Of a stretch of DNA of 64,000 bases, positions 18,431 through 26,942 are shown one piece after another. Made by a program: the position numbers and the translations under genes. The stretch spans positions 62,001 to 126,000 of the forward strand of contig CAWIHZ010000013.1 in assembly GCA_963835955.1 (NCBI GenBank). The letters are read 5' to 3'. The notes beneath the pieces were generated by a model. The model searched no databases and was not told where the DNA came from. It saw nothing but the letters and a program-made list of their open reading frames with translations. The stretch comes from Roseiarcus sp963835955. Lineage in GTDB: Bacteria > Pseudomonadota > Alphaproteobacteria > Rhizobiales > Beijerinckiaceae. Position 1 is the first letter of the stretch; every line of letters starts with the position of its first letter.

Positions 18431-19788
18431 TGGACAGGGGCGCCGTCGAGTTGCCGCATGCCGAGCCGCCTGCGTCGGTGGGATCGCTGCGCCTTCTTTC
18501 CGCTTTCCGGTCCGACCTGCTTGCCGCATTCAGCGCCGACTACTATGCCGAGCTGCGCATATCGTTTCGTCAATTCGGACACCAATTCGTGTGCCTGAAC
18601 GACCCCGACGACATAGACCACGTTCTCAACACGCACATGGATCGCTACCAGCCCAATGTCCTCGCACGCCGATTGTTGGAACCGATCGTGGGGCAGGGCC
18701 TGTTGCTGGCGGAAGGCGACGACTGGCTCCGTCAGCACCGGCAACTGGCCCCGTTTTTCCAGCCCCGCCATATCGAACGCTTGATCCCTTCGTTCCACGA
18801 GACGGCGGCGAGCGGCATCGCGTCCTGGTCCGCAGAGGGTGAACCCGAGCGCAACTTGCTCGTCGACTTTCGCAGGCTAACTCTGGCCATCATCGCACGT
18901 TCGCTGTTGTCCATCGACGACGAAACCTCAACCGCGCAGCTTGCCGACTTCGCCAGCGAAGCAGAGAGTTCCGGGACGCTGCTGCGATGGCGGGACTATG
19001 TCGCCTTCCTCATCTGGACCCGCATCGCCCAGCCGCCCCAGCGACGCGATATCGCGAGGCGCTGGCGCGACTGGGTCAAGGCTCTTCTCGACCGCCGATC
19101 GACAGTCGACGATTTCGGGCAGGCGCACGATATGCTCGATCTGCTGCGCGCCAAGCGCGATGGCGAGAGCGACGGCTCTCCGACTATGGAGGAGATCGTT
19201 AGCCAGGTCGGCACGATGTTGTCCGCAGGTTTCACCACCACGGCGCTCGCGCTGTTTTGGACAGTCCTCATGCTGGCGCTCTATCCCGCGCATCAGGAGG
19301 CGATGCGGAGCGAATTGTGCCAGGGCGGGGCGACTGCCCCGCCCGACCCGCAATCGCTGCGCTCAAGCCGCGTAGCCTTAGCTTTTCTCTATGAGACTCT
19401 GCGGCTTTATCCGCCAGCCTACATCATCGCGCGTGAAGCGCGGATGGACGATCAAATTGGCGACTTTCGCATATCGCGGGGCGCTGCTGTTATCGTCGCC
19501 CCTTGGGTTCTCCATCGGCACGCGGCTCATTGGCGGAACCCCCATCGGTTCGACCCGAATCGCTTCCTCCAAGGCGGCCGGATCGCCACGCCGCGGGCCT
19601 GGATGCCCTTCGGCGCGGGGCCGCGCGTCTGCATCGGCAGCGCCTTTGCGACAACGGAGATCCTGGTCGTCCTGCGCTGCCTTCTCGCGCGCTACAACAT
19701 CGGATTGTCGGGTTCGCCCCCACGGCCCATTGGCAGAGTCACCTTGCTGCCGAACTTCCAGCCGCTGTTCACGCTGACGCCGCGCTAG
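18430..19788 (+). CDS. Cytochrome P450
   Basis: Haem-thiolate monooxygenase, 452 aa from the ATG at 18430. The haem loop is FGAGPRVCIG with ligand Cys401. The K-helix pair is ETLR and the meander contains DPNRF. The I-helix reads AGFTTT (266-271): the usual acidic residue before the conserved threonine is Thr269 here, so proton delivery may differ. No N-terminal membrane anchor is seen, so it is soluble and needs ferredoxin or another redox partner, none of which is nearby. It overlaps the radical SAM stop by one base, suggesting consecutive action on one substrate. Substrate unknown. Confidence 0.92.
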   Translation: MDRGAVELPHAEPPASVGSLRLLSAFRSDLLAAFSADYYAELRISFRQFGHQFVCLNDPDDIDHVLNTHMDRYQPNVLARRLLEPIVGQGLLLAEGDDWLRQHRQLAPFFQPRHIERLIPSFHETAASGIASWSAEGEPERNLLVDFRRLTLAIIARSLLSIDDETSTAQLADFASEAESSGTLLRWRDYVAFLIWTRIAQPPQRRDIARRWRDWVKALLDRRSTVDDFGQAHDMLDLLRAKRDGESDGSPTMEEIVSQVGTMLSAGFTTTALALFWTVLMLALYPAHQEAMRSELCQGGATAPPDPQSLRSSRVALAFLYETLRLYPPAYIIAREARMDDQIGDFRISRGAAVIVAPWVLHRHAAHWRNPHRFDPNRFLQGGRIATPRAWMPFGAGPRVCIGSAFATTEILVVLRCLLARYNIGLSGSPPRPIGRVTLLPNFQPLFTLTPR

Positions 19789-19920
19789 ATATGAACGCGG
19801 CGCGTTTGGACGGAATTTGGGATTCTAGAATCGGGTAAGTTATGATTCGATCTGGCTCTTTCGGGATCGCCCCGCCCGCTATGCCGCTGTCTTCCATCCA
19901 ATCACGGCATCCCCAAACCT

Positions 19921-20706
19921 TCAGGGCTTTTTCCGCCGCTCGTCGTTGAAATTGGCGCCTTCCGCGACCAAAGCCTCCAGCGACGGATCGCGCGAGATCG
20001 CTTCCGCGTTGAGACGCGCGCAGGCGGCCTCGATATCGGTCTCGAGGCGTTCGCCGAAGGCGGCGCGATCGAGTCCCGGCGCGATCGGAGGCAAGTATTC
20101 GATCACTGCGACGCCCGACCGCCGGAGGAATCCGCGCCGTCTCCAGAACAATCCAGTGTTGAGCGCTACCGGCAGGCAGAGCGCGCCCGTTTCGGCATAG
20201 AGCGCCGCGACCCCCTGCTTGTAGGTCGGCGGCGCTCCCGGATGCCGGCGGGTTCCCTCCGGGTAGATGAAGATCTGTCGGCCGCCCGCGAGCACCGGTT
20301 TTGCGGCTGCGATGATCTGTTGCAGCGCCTGGCGGCCGCGCCCGCGGTCGATCGCGATCTGGCGCGAGACGATCAGATAAAGGCCGAACAGCGGGACGTA
20401 GGTCAATTGCCGCTTGAGAATGATCGCGAAATCTGGAGCATATTTCAGCAGTGCGAAGGTCTCGAGAAAGGACTGGTGCTTGGCTGCGATCAGCACGGCG
20501 CCGGAAGGGATGTTCTCGACGCCGCGATATTCGACCCGCAGGCCGCAGATCGTCTGCAGAAGCCAGACCGAAACGGCGCCCCAGAGACGAGCGAGCGCGA
20601 AGACCCCGCGTCGTCCGCCCAACATCATCGGCAGTCCGATGATCATCAGAACGAGGAGATTGACGTAAAACAGAAAGTTGAACAGAAGCGAGCGCGCGGT
20701 CAGCAT
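19921..20706 (-). CDS. plsC: PlsC-type 1-acylglycerol-3-phosphate acyltransferase
   Basis: Transfers an acyl chain to lysophosphatidic acid (or to lyso-ornithine lipid, as OlsA does). It is 261 aa from the ATG at 20706. Longer in-frame starts were rejected because they read through the palindromic repeat at 20749-20786. An N-terminal membrane helix (LLFNFLFYVNLLVLMIIGL) is followed by the H-x4-acid motif as HQSFLE, where glutamate replaces the more common aspartate. The phosphate-binding motif is YPEGTRR. It lies downstream of ftsE-ftsX on the same strand. Confidence 0.88.
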   Translation of the reverse strand: MLTARSLLFNFLFYVNLLVLMIIGLPMMLGGRRGVFALARLWGAVSVWLLQTICGLRVEYRGVENIPSGAVLIAAKHQSFLETFALLKYAPDFAIILKRQLTYVPLFGLYLIVSRQIAIDRGRGRQALQQIIAAAKPVLAGGRQIFIYPEGTRRHPGAPPTYKQGVAALYAETGALCLPVALNTGLFWRRRGFLRRSGVAVIEYLPPIAPGLDRAAFGERLETDIEAACARLNAEAISRDPSLEALVAEGANFNDERRKKP

Positions 20707-20748
20707 GGCGGCAGCGCCGGCCGGGAGAAAACGCCATGGCGCCGCCGC

Positions 20749-20786
20749 AGAGCATGATGCGGTTTCGTTGAATCGGATCATGCTCT
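20749..20786. repeat. 38-bp palindromic repeat, family 1, copy 1
   Basis: The arms AGAGCATGAT and ATCATGCTCT are exact inverted repeats around a core that reads GATTCAACGAAACCG on the minus strand. A degenerate copy sits at 42728-42763. It lies between ftsX and the acyltransferase gene. Elements of this shape are frequent in intergenic DNA of Hyphomicrobiales. Confidence 0.75.
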
Positions 20787-20855
20787 GGAGTCCCTGAAAT
20801 CGCGGGATTTTTGCGAAAAGCCCGGAGCCACTTTTTCGCATCCTGCCCCAAGGGT

Positions 20856-21743
20856 TCATTGCAGAGCATTGAGATGGCGCAGGACGATCGCCCGCGACAG
20901 GAAACCGGTCAGCAGCGTTACCGCGCCGACGACCGCCGCCAGTGCGGCGTAGCCGGACGATCCGAGGGAGAAAGCTCCAAACATCGCGGCGATCTCCTCG
21001 GCGCCGGGGGAATGCGCCCACCAGGCCGACAGCACGGACGCGCCCAGAAACAAGGCGATGGCGGCCGATCCGCCGATCAGCGCGCCGCGAAAGCCGAGGC
21101 GACGGAAATGGGTCTGGAATTCCCTGGCGATGAAGGCGTCCGAGGCGCCGATGAAATGCAGCACCTCGATGATCTCACGATTGCCCGCCATCGTGCCCCG
21201 GGTGGCAAAGCCGATCGCGGTGCCCATCGCCAGAATCATGAGCGCAAACAGCGCGGCGGCGAAGACAACGATCGCGTTCGCCAACGTGCCGATGCGCGCC
21301 GCCCAGGCGCGGTGGTCATCGAGGTCCGCCTGAGGGACCGCCGGCGTGAGCGCCGCGCGCAGCGCCGTGAGGTCTTTTGCGCTTTGGCCCCGCATATGGA
21401 CGATGATGAGACGAGGGATCGGCAGAAGGCTCAAATCGAGTCCGCTGCCGAGCCAAGGCTCAAGCAGCTTTTCCAATTCGGCCTTGGTAAAAGCGTGAAC
21501 CTCGTCGACGCCCGGAGCGTGCGAGGCGATTGCAACGGCCTTGGCCACGACAGCGTCGACATCGTCGCCTGCCCGCGGCTTCACCTGGATCGTCACGTCG
21601 CGCAACACGTCCGACCGCCAGAATTGCGAGGCGCTGGCGACGAGCAGCGCCCCGCCGGCCGTCAGACAGGCAAGAAAGGTCATGATCGCGACGACGACCA
21701 CCAACGCGCGTCCGGCGACCGAGTCCCCAGGGATCAGCGGCAT
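20856..21743 (-). CDS. ftsX: Cell-division ABC permease FtsX
   Basis: Membrane partner of FtsE, which links division to peptidoglycan hydrolase control. As read it is 295 aa from the ATG at 21743 (MPLIPGDSVAGRALV). Four membrane segments are visible: near residue 18, then around 155, 215 and 265. The cytoplasmic N-terminus is shorter than usual. A better start, the ATG at 21801 overlapping the ftsE stop (ATGA), is one base out of frame. Deleting one G in 21746-21748 would give a continuous 314-aa protein, so a sequencing error or real +1 insertion is likely. Confidence 0.85.
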   Translation of the reverse strand: MPLIPGDSVAGRALVVVVAIMTFLACLTAGGALLVASASQFWRSDVLRDVTIQVKPRAGDDVDAVVAKAVAIASHAPGVDEVHAFTKAELEKLLEPWLGSGLDLSLLPIPRLIIVHMRGQSAKDLTALRAALTPAVPQADLDDHRAWAARIGTLANAIVVFAAALFALMILAMGTAIGFATRGTMAGNREIIEVLHFIGASDAFIAREFQTHFRRLGFRGALIGGSAAIALFLGASVLSAWWAHSPGAEEIAAMFGAFSLGSSGYAALAAVVGAVTLLTGFLSRAIVLRHLNALQ

Positions 21744-21797
21744 GTCCCGCTTGACCGTCGAACTCCAGTACGAATTGCGTTTCCACGATCGGTTCGT

Positions 21798-22475
21798 TCA
21801 TGACCGGGCGCCATCGAAGATCGTGAGATTCCCGTCGCCGACGACGAGCCGGCGCGCGAAGCCGAACTGATCCATGAGGTGGAGATCGTGTGTGGCGATG
21901 ACAACCGCGGTGCCAAGCCGATGCAGCTCGACGAACAGCCGAAGAAGCCGACGCGCCAGCCCGGGATCGACATTGCCGGTCGGCTCGTCGGCGAGCAGCA
22001 ATTCAGGCCGCACGATCAGCGCCCGGGCAATCGCGGCGCGCTGCTTTTCGCCGCCCGAAAGAACGGGGGGCGAGGCGCTCATGCGGTCGCCGAGCCCCAC
22101 CCAGCGCAGCAATTCGACGACTTCGGCGCGATACCCGGACTCCTCGCGTCCCATCGCGCGCAAGGGCAATGCGACATTCTCGTAGGTCGTGAGATGATCG
22201 AGCAGGCGAAAATCCTGGAAGACGACGCCGATGCGCCGGCGCAGCGCGGTCAGATCGTCCTTGGTCAAGGCGGCGGCGTCCCTGCCAAAAATATGGACCG
22301 TTCCGCGTGTGGGCCGAAGCGACAGAAGCATCAGGCGCAGGAGAGTAGTCTTGCCGGCCCCGGAGGGGCCGGTGACGAACTGAAAGCTCTGCCGCGCGAC
22401 GGAGAAATTGAGATCGCGCACGACCTCCGGCCCCATTCCGTAGCGCAGACCGACGTTCTCGAAGCGTAGCAACAC
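21798..22475 (-). CDS. ftsE: Cell-division ATPase FtsE
   Basis: ABC-type ATPase that pairs with FtsX at the divisome, 225 aa, normal length. Walker A is GPSGAGKTTLLRLM (about residue 36), the Q-loop is VVFQDFRLLDHLT, the signature is LSGGEKQRAAIARALI, Walker B is LLLADEPTGNVD, and the switch histidine lies in IATHDLHLM. The stop codon overlaps an out-of-frame ATG at 21801. The gene is divergent from hpt across 160 bp. Confidence 0.95.
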   Translation of the reverse strand: MLLRFENVGLRYGMGPEVVRDLNFSVARQSFQFVTGPSGAGKTTLLRLMLLSLRPTRGTVHIFGRDAAALTKDDLTALRRRIGVVFQDFRLLDHLTTYENVALPLRAMGREESGYRAEVVELLRWVGLGDRMSASPPVLSGGEKQRAAIARALIVRPELLLADEPTGNVDPGLARRLLRLFVELHRLGTAVVIATHDLHLMDQFGFARRLVVGDGNLTIFDGARS

Positions 22476-22635
22476 GGATCCCCGGGCGTTGGCGGAGGTA
22501 GGCCGCTTGACGCGGCTTTAGCCGTGTTTTGGATCAAACGCCAGCGATCGGCGGGCGGTCTGAATAGCAGCTTCACGACGCGCTGGTAAATTTCGGCTGA
22601 GCGAGGGATAACGCCTCTTTCACCAGGGCAAGTTC

Positions 22636-23184
22636 ATGAGCGGCGACAGGCAGGTCAAGGTTCTTTACGACGAAGCTGCGATCGCGGTCCGCACCGAGGC
22701 GCTCGCCAGGGAGGTCGCCGCGGCCAGCCCGAAAGACCTGCTCGTCGTGGCGATCCTGAAAGGATCCTTCATGTTCGCGGCCGACCTTCTTCGCGCCCTC
22801 CATCGGGTGGGGCTGGAGCCGCAAGTCGAGTTTTTTCACCTATCGAGCTATCTGGAAGGGACCGTCTCCAGCGGCGCCGTCAAGATTCTTCGCGACATCG
22901 AATCCTCGGTGCGCGGACGCGACGTGCTTCTCGTCGACGACATTCTCGAATCGGGACGAACGCTGGCGTTCGCCAAGGATCTGCTGATCGCGCGCGGCGC
23001 CCGGCGGGTGCTCATCTGCACAATGCTGGAAAAGCCTGGCAAGCGCGCGGTCTCGATCGATGCGGACTTCGTCGGCTTTGTGTGCCCCGACGTCTTTGTC
23101 GTCGGCTACGGCATGGACGTCGCTCATTCCTATCGCGAGCTGCCGTTCATCGGCCGTGTCGTCACCGCGCAAGACGCCGCCTGA
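22636..23184 (+). CDS. hpt: Hypoxanthine phosphoribosyltransferase
   Basis: Purine salvage enzyme making IMP or GMP from hypoxanthine or guanine and PRPP; 182 aa, the usual size. The PRPP-binding motif VLLVDDILESGRTL is at about residue 93, the pyrophosphate loop is AILKGSFMFAADLL, and the base-binding DFVGFVCPD and GYGMDVAHSYREL segments are present near the end. The start is the ATG at 22636 with a weak purine-rich upstream region. Aminopeptidase P follows on the same strand after 28 bp. Confidence 0.93.
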   Translation: MSGDRQVKVLYDEAAIAVRTEALAREVAAASPKDLLVVAILKGSFMFAADLLRALHRVGLEPQVEFFHLSSYLEGTVSSGAVKILRDIESSVRGRDVLLVDDILESGRTLAFAKDLLIARGARRVLICTMLEKPGKRAVSIDADFVGFVCPDVFVVGYGMDVAHSYRELPFIGRVVTAQDAA

Positions 23185-23212
23185 TTCCTCCCGTTTTTGA
23201 GAGAGCGCCGGC

Positions 23213-25054
23213 GTGCTTGAGAGTCGATTTCAATCCTTCACCGAATTGGGCGGGCCATTGCACGGGGCCGCGCGCGCGTCCGAGTTGCGGCGTGAGCTCG
23301 AAGCGGCGGGTCTTGCCGGATTCATCGTGCCTCGCGCCGACGAGCATCAGAATGAATACGTGCCCGCGAATGCGGAACGCCTGCTGTGGCTGACGGGTTT
23401 CGCGGGTTCGGCTGGGATCGCGGTCGTGCTGGGCGACAAGGCGGCGCTGTTCGTCGACGGGCGCTATGTCGAGCAAGCGAAGGCGCAGGTCGACGGTTCG
23501 ATCTTCGAGTTGCGTCATCTGATCGACGACCCTCCGGCCGACTGGCTCGCCCGAAACCTTCGGCCGGGCGACAAGCTCGGCTACGACCCGCGCCTGCACA
23601 CGCCCGACGCCGTCGCACGATTTTCGGCGGCGTGTAAAAGTGCCGGCGCGGCCCTGGTGGCGATCGAGGCCAATCCGATCAACTCGATCTGGCGCGATCG
23701 GCCGGGGCCGCCGGTCGGCCCGATCACCCAGCGCGAAATTCGCTTCGCCGGGGAGAGCGCCGCAGCCAAGATCGCGCGAGTGCGCGACGCATTGAAGAAC
23801 GTCGATGGGCTCCTCGTCAGCGATCCGCACAATCTGGCGTGGATGCTCAACATACGCGGCTCCGACGTTTCGCACACCCCTCTGCCGATCGGGTTCGCCT
23901 ACGTTCCGCGCGAAGGACGTCCGGCGGTTTTTCTCGACAACCGGAAACCGACGGCTTCGGCGCGGGAAAGCATTCGCAAGCATGCCGAGATCTTGGAGCC
24001 CGGAACCGTCCTCGCCTTCATCAAGGAGCTCGGTGGGCGCGGTCTTCGGGTGGCGTTCGACGCCGCCACCGCGCCGGCTCTTTTGACCCAGGCGATCGAA
24101 CGGGCCGGGGGCAAGGCCGAAGTCGGAGCCGATCCGATCACGCTGATGAAGGCGGCGAAGAATCGGGTGGAGCTTGCCGGCGCGCAGGCCGCGCACGAGC
24201 GCGACGGCGCAGCAATGACGCGTTTTCTGGCCTGGTTCGACGTCGAGGCGTCGCGAGGCCGTTTGACCGAGATCGACGCGGTCAAGGCGCTCGAGGCTTA
24301 TCGCATGGCGACTGGAAAGCTGAAGGACATATCGTTCCCGACGATCGCGGCTGCGGGCCCGAATTCGGCGATCCCGCACTATCGCGTCACCGAGGCGTCC
24401 AATCGGACGATCGGGCGCGGAATCTTCCTCATCGACAGCGGGGGCCAGTACGAGGATGGAACGACCGACGTCACCCGGACCGTCGCGGTCGGGCGGCCGA
24501 CAATGCTGATGCGGGATAGATTCACCCGGGTGCTAAAGGGCCACATCGCGATTGCGCGCGCGGTGTTCCCAAAGGGGACCAGCGGCGCGCAGATCGATGC
24601 GTTGGCGCGGATCGCGCTATGGCGCGCCGGTCTGGATTTCGACCATGGCACGGGACACGGCGTCGGATCCTATCTCTCGGTTCACGAAGGGCCGCACCGG
24701 ATCGCAAAAACCGGCACGACCGCGCTCGCGCCGGGCATGATTCTGTCCGACGAACCGGGCTATTATTCGGCCGGCGCGTTCGGGATCCGGATCGAAAACC
24801 TCATCGTGGTCGAGCCGCGGACGATCCACGGGGCCGAACGGCAGATGTTGGGCTTCGATATTCTGACGCTCGCGCCGATCGATTTGCGGCTCGTCGTAGC
24901 CAAGCTCATGGACGCTGATGAGATTGCCTGGCTCGACGCCTACCACGCCCGGGTCCGCAAAGTTCTGTCGCCTCTCATCGATGCGCCGACGCGCCGCTGG
25001 CTCGCCTACGCGACGCGCCGCGTCGCGCTCGCCAACGGGAAGGGCAAGCGCTAA
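23213..25054 (+). CDS. pepP: Aminopeptidase P family (M24B) metallopeptidase
   Basis: Removes N-terminal residues from X-Pro peptides; cytosolic. It is 613 aa, the long form with two creatinase N-domains before the catalytic domain. The start is a GTG at 23213 with GAGAGAG upstream. Metal ligands of the pita-bread fold are visible: Asp in LIDSGGQYEDGTTDVTRT, His in GTGHGVGSYLSVHEGP, Glu in LSDEPGYY, and Glu in GIRIENLI. It converges tail-to-tail with the amidohydrolase gene, with only 7 bp between the stops. Confidence 0.93.
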   Translation: MLESRFQSFTELGGPLHGAARASELRRELEAAGLAGFIVPRADEHQNEYVPANAERLLWLTGFAGSAGIAVVLGDKAALFVDGRYVEQAKAQVDGSIFELRHLIDDPPADWLARNLRPGDKLGYDPRLHTPDAVARFSAACKSAGAALVAIEANPINSIWRDRPGPPVGPITQREIRFAGESAAAKIARVRDALKNVDGLLVSDPHNLAWMLNIRGSDVSHTPLPIGFAYVPREGRPAVFLDNRKPTASARESIRKHAEILEPGTVLAFIKELGGRGLRVAFDAATAPALLTQAIERAGGKAEVGADPITLMKAAKNRVELAGAQAAHERDGAAMTRFLAWFDVEASRGRLTEIDAVKALEAYRMATGKLKDISFPTIAAAGPNSAIPHYRVTEASNRTIGRGIFLIDSGGQYEDGTTDVTRTVAVGRPTMLMRDRFTRVLKGHIAIARAVFPKGTSGAQIDALARIALWRAGLDFDHGTGHGVGSYLSVHEGPHRIAKTGTTALAPGMILSDEPGYYSAGAFGIRIENLIVVEPRTIHGAERQMLGFDILTLAPIDLRLVVAKLMDADEIAWLDAYHARVRKVLSPLIDAPTRRWLAYATRRVALANGKGKR

Positions 25055-25061
25055 CGCTCCG

Positions 25062-26228
25062 TCAGGGAGCAAGCGCGGCTTCGACCAGTTCGACCCAATA
25101 GTTCATGCCATAAGGCAGAGCCGCGTCGTTGAAGTCATAGGCCGGATGATGGAGGCCGGCGCTGTCGCCGTTGCCGAGGAAGATGAATGCGCCGGGCCGC
25201 GCCTCGAGCATGAAGGAAAAGTCTTCCGCCCCCATCACCGGGGAAATGTCGGGATGGACCCGATCTCGCCCCGCAACTTTGCCCGCGATTGCGACCGCGA
25301 ACTCCGTTTGCGCCGGATGGTTGACGGTTGGAGGATAGCCCCGGTGATAGTCGACCTTCGCCGTCGCTCCCGAGGCGGTCATGAGACCGGAGATGATGTC
25401 GCGCATGCGTTTCTCGACGAAGGCGCGCGTTTCCGCCCGGAGCGTGCGCACCGTCCCGTTCAGCCACGCCGATTGAGGAATGATGTTGTTGGCGGAGCCG
25501 GCGTGGAACCGGGTGACCGAGACGACGCAGGAGTTGAGCGGATCGACATTGCGAGAGGCGATCGTTTGCAACGCCGTCACGATCTGCGCGCCGACAACGA
25601 CCGGATCGACGCAACGATGAGGCATCGCCCCGTGCCCACCCTTGCCTTCGATGTCGATGGTGAAATCGTCCGCAGCGGCCATAAGCGGTCCCTCGCGGAT
25701 GGCGAAGTCGCCGACGGGGAGGGCCGGCATGTTGTGCATGCCATAGACTTCATCGACGCCGAAGCGCTCCATGAGGCCGTCGTCGATCATCGCCTTCGCC
25801 CCCGCGCCGCCCTCCTCCGCAGGCTGAAAGATGACGACGGCGTTGCCGGAAAAGTTGCGGGTTCGAGCAAGATGCCGCGCCGCGCCGAGCAGCATCGCGG
25901 TATGCCCATCGTGGCCGCAGGCGTGCATTTTGCCCGGAACCCTGGAGCGATACGGGAGGTTGGTCGCCTCCTCGATCGGCAGCGCGTCCATGTCGGCGCG
26001 CAGGCCGATCGAGCGCGAACCTGGTCCCTTGGCGCCTCGAATGACGCCGACGACGCCAGTGCGGCCGATCGACGTTTTCACCTCGTCGCAGCCGAACCTG
26101 CTGAGCCGGACGGCGACATATTTGGCCGTTCGCTCGACGTCGTAAAGCAGCTCAGGCTCCTGGTGGATTTCGCGGCGCCAGGTCTGGGCGTCTGGAACGA
26201 GGTCCTGGATGGCTTGATCGATCGGCAT
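25062..26228 (-). CDS. M20 family amidohydrolase (hippurate/N-acyl amino acid hydrolase-like)
   Basis: Predicted metal-dependent hydrolase of N-acyl amino acids, 388 aa from the ATG at 26228. The longer in-frame start at 26288 adds residues not typical of the family. Metal-binding and catalytic signatures are LRADMDALPIEE, HACGHDGHTAML, PAEEGGAGAKAMI and the C-terminal ISPVMGAEDFSFM. The dimerisation lid includes GKGGHGAMPH. The substrate is not evident; relatives act on hippurate, N-acetyl amino acids or indole-acetyl amino acids. Confidence 0.88.
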   Translation of the reverse strand: MPIDQAIQDLVPDAQTWRREIHQEPELLYDVERTAKYVAVRLSRFGCDEVKTSIGRTGVVGVIRGAKGPGSRSIGLRADMDALPIEEATNLPYRSRVPGKMHACGHDGHTAMLLGAARHLARTRNFSGNAVVIFQPAEEGGAGAKAMIDDGLMERFGVDEVYGMHNMPALPVGDFAIREGPLMAAADDFTIDIEGKGGHGAMPHRCVDPVVVGAQIVTALQTIASRNVDPLNSCVVSVTRFHAGSANNIIPQSAWLNGTVRTLRAETRAFVEKRMRDIISGLMTASGATAKVDYHRGYPPTVNHPAQTEFAVAIAGKVAGRDRVHPDISPVMGAEDFSFMLEARPGAFIFLGNGDSAGLHHPAYDFNDAALPYGMNYWVELVEAALAP

Positions 26229-26312
26229 CGGGATCAGGCTCCCTGACGTAACGTCGCCGACTTGACGGCCCGGCGGGGGCGCTGTCAACAGGATGCGGCG
26301 CGCGCGCCGTTC

Positions 26313-26942
26313 CTACCGACCGCGATGCAGTAGAAAAATGGCCTGATCGCCGAGGAGGTTCCAGGTCCATTTCGGCCAGACCGGCCGCAGCCACCGGCCA
26401 TGACGGTCGAGCGCGGCGCTCCTGTCGATCGTCGCCCCCACCTCGCGCGCCAATACGATGAAATCGGAAATGGTGCAAAAGTGAATGTTCGGCGTGTCGT
26501 ACCAGGTATGAGATAGACTTTCTGTCACCGGCATGCGGCCCAACAGGGCGAGCTGCGCGCGCACTTTCCAGTGGCCGAAATTCGGCACTGAAACGATGGC
26601 CCGACGGCCGATTCGCAACATATGCTCGAGCACCACCCTCGGCTGGCGCGTCGCCTGCAAAGTCTGCGACAGGATCACATAATCGAACGCGTCGTCGGGG
26701 TAGTCGGCGAGATCGGCGTCAGCGTCGCCTTGAATGACCGAAAGCCCTTTGGCGACGCAGTCGTTGACGCCCTGCTGTGAAAGTTCAATTCCGCGTCCAT
26801 CGGCGCTGCGCTCTTCGGCGAGGAGCCGCAGCAGCTGTCCGTCTCCGCAGCCGACGTCGAGAACGCGCGAACCCGGATCGACCAGTTCGGCGACGCGTAA
26901 AAGATCGACCCGGAGCGGGGCGAGAGGCCGCGCTTGGCTCAA
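26313..26942 (-). CDS. metW: MetW, methyltransferase-fold partner of MetX
   Basis: Supports homoserine acetylation by MetXA in methionine synthesis in many proteobacteria. It is 209 aa. The SAM-binding motif is VLDVGCGDGQLLR, with DYVILSQTLQATRQP and the characteristic GRMPVTESLSHTWYDTPN. The start is a TTG at 26942 whose first bases overlap the metX stop (TTGA), and no better ATG is in frame near it. This overlap shows translational coupling with metX. Confidence 0.92.
   Translation of the reverse strand: MSQARPLAPLRVDLLRVAELVDPGSRVLDVGCGDGQLLRLLAEERSADGRGIELSQQGVNDCVAKGLSVIQGDADADLADYPDDAFDYVILSQTLQATRQPRVVLEHMLRIGRRAIVSVPNFGHWKVRAQLALLGRMPVTESLSHTWYDTPNIHFCTISDFIVLAREVGATIDRSAALDRHGRWLRPVWPKWTWNLLGDQAIFLLHRGR

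Noticed and set aside
20707..21021. N-terminal extension of the plsC acyltransferase
   Set aside because: It would read through the palindromic repeat and overlap ftsX, and the product does not resemble the family; the ATG at 20706 gives a normal protein.
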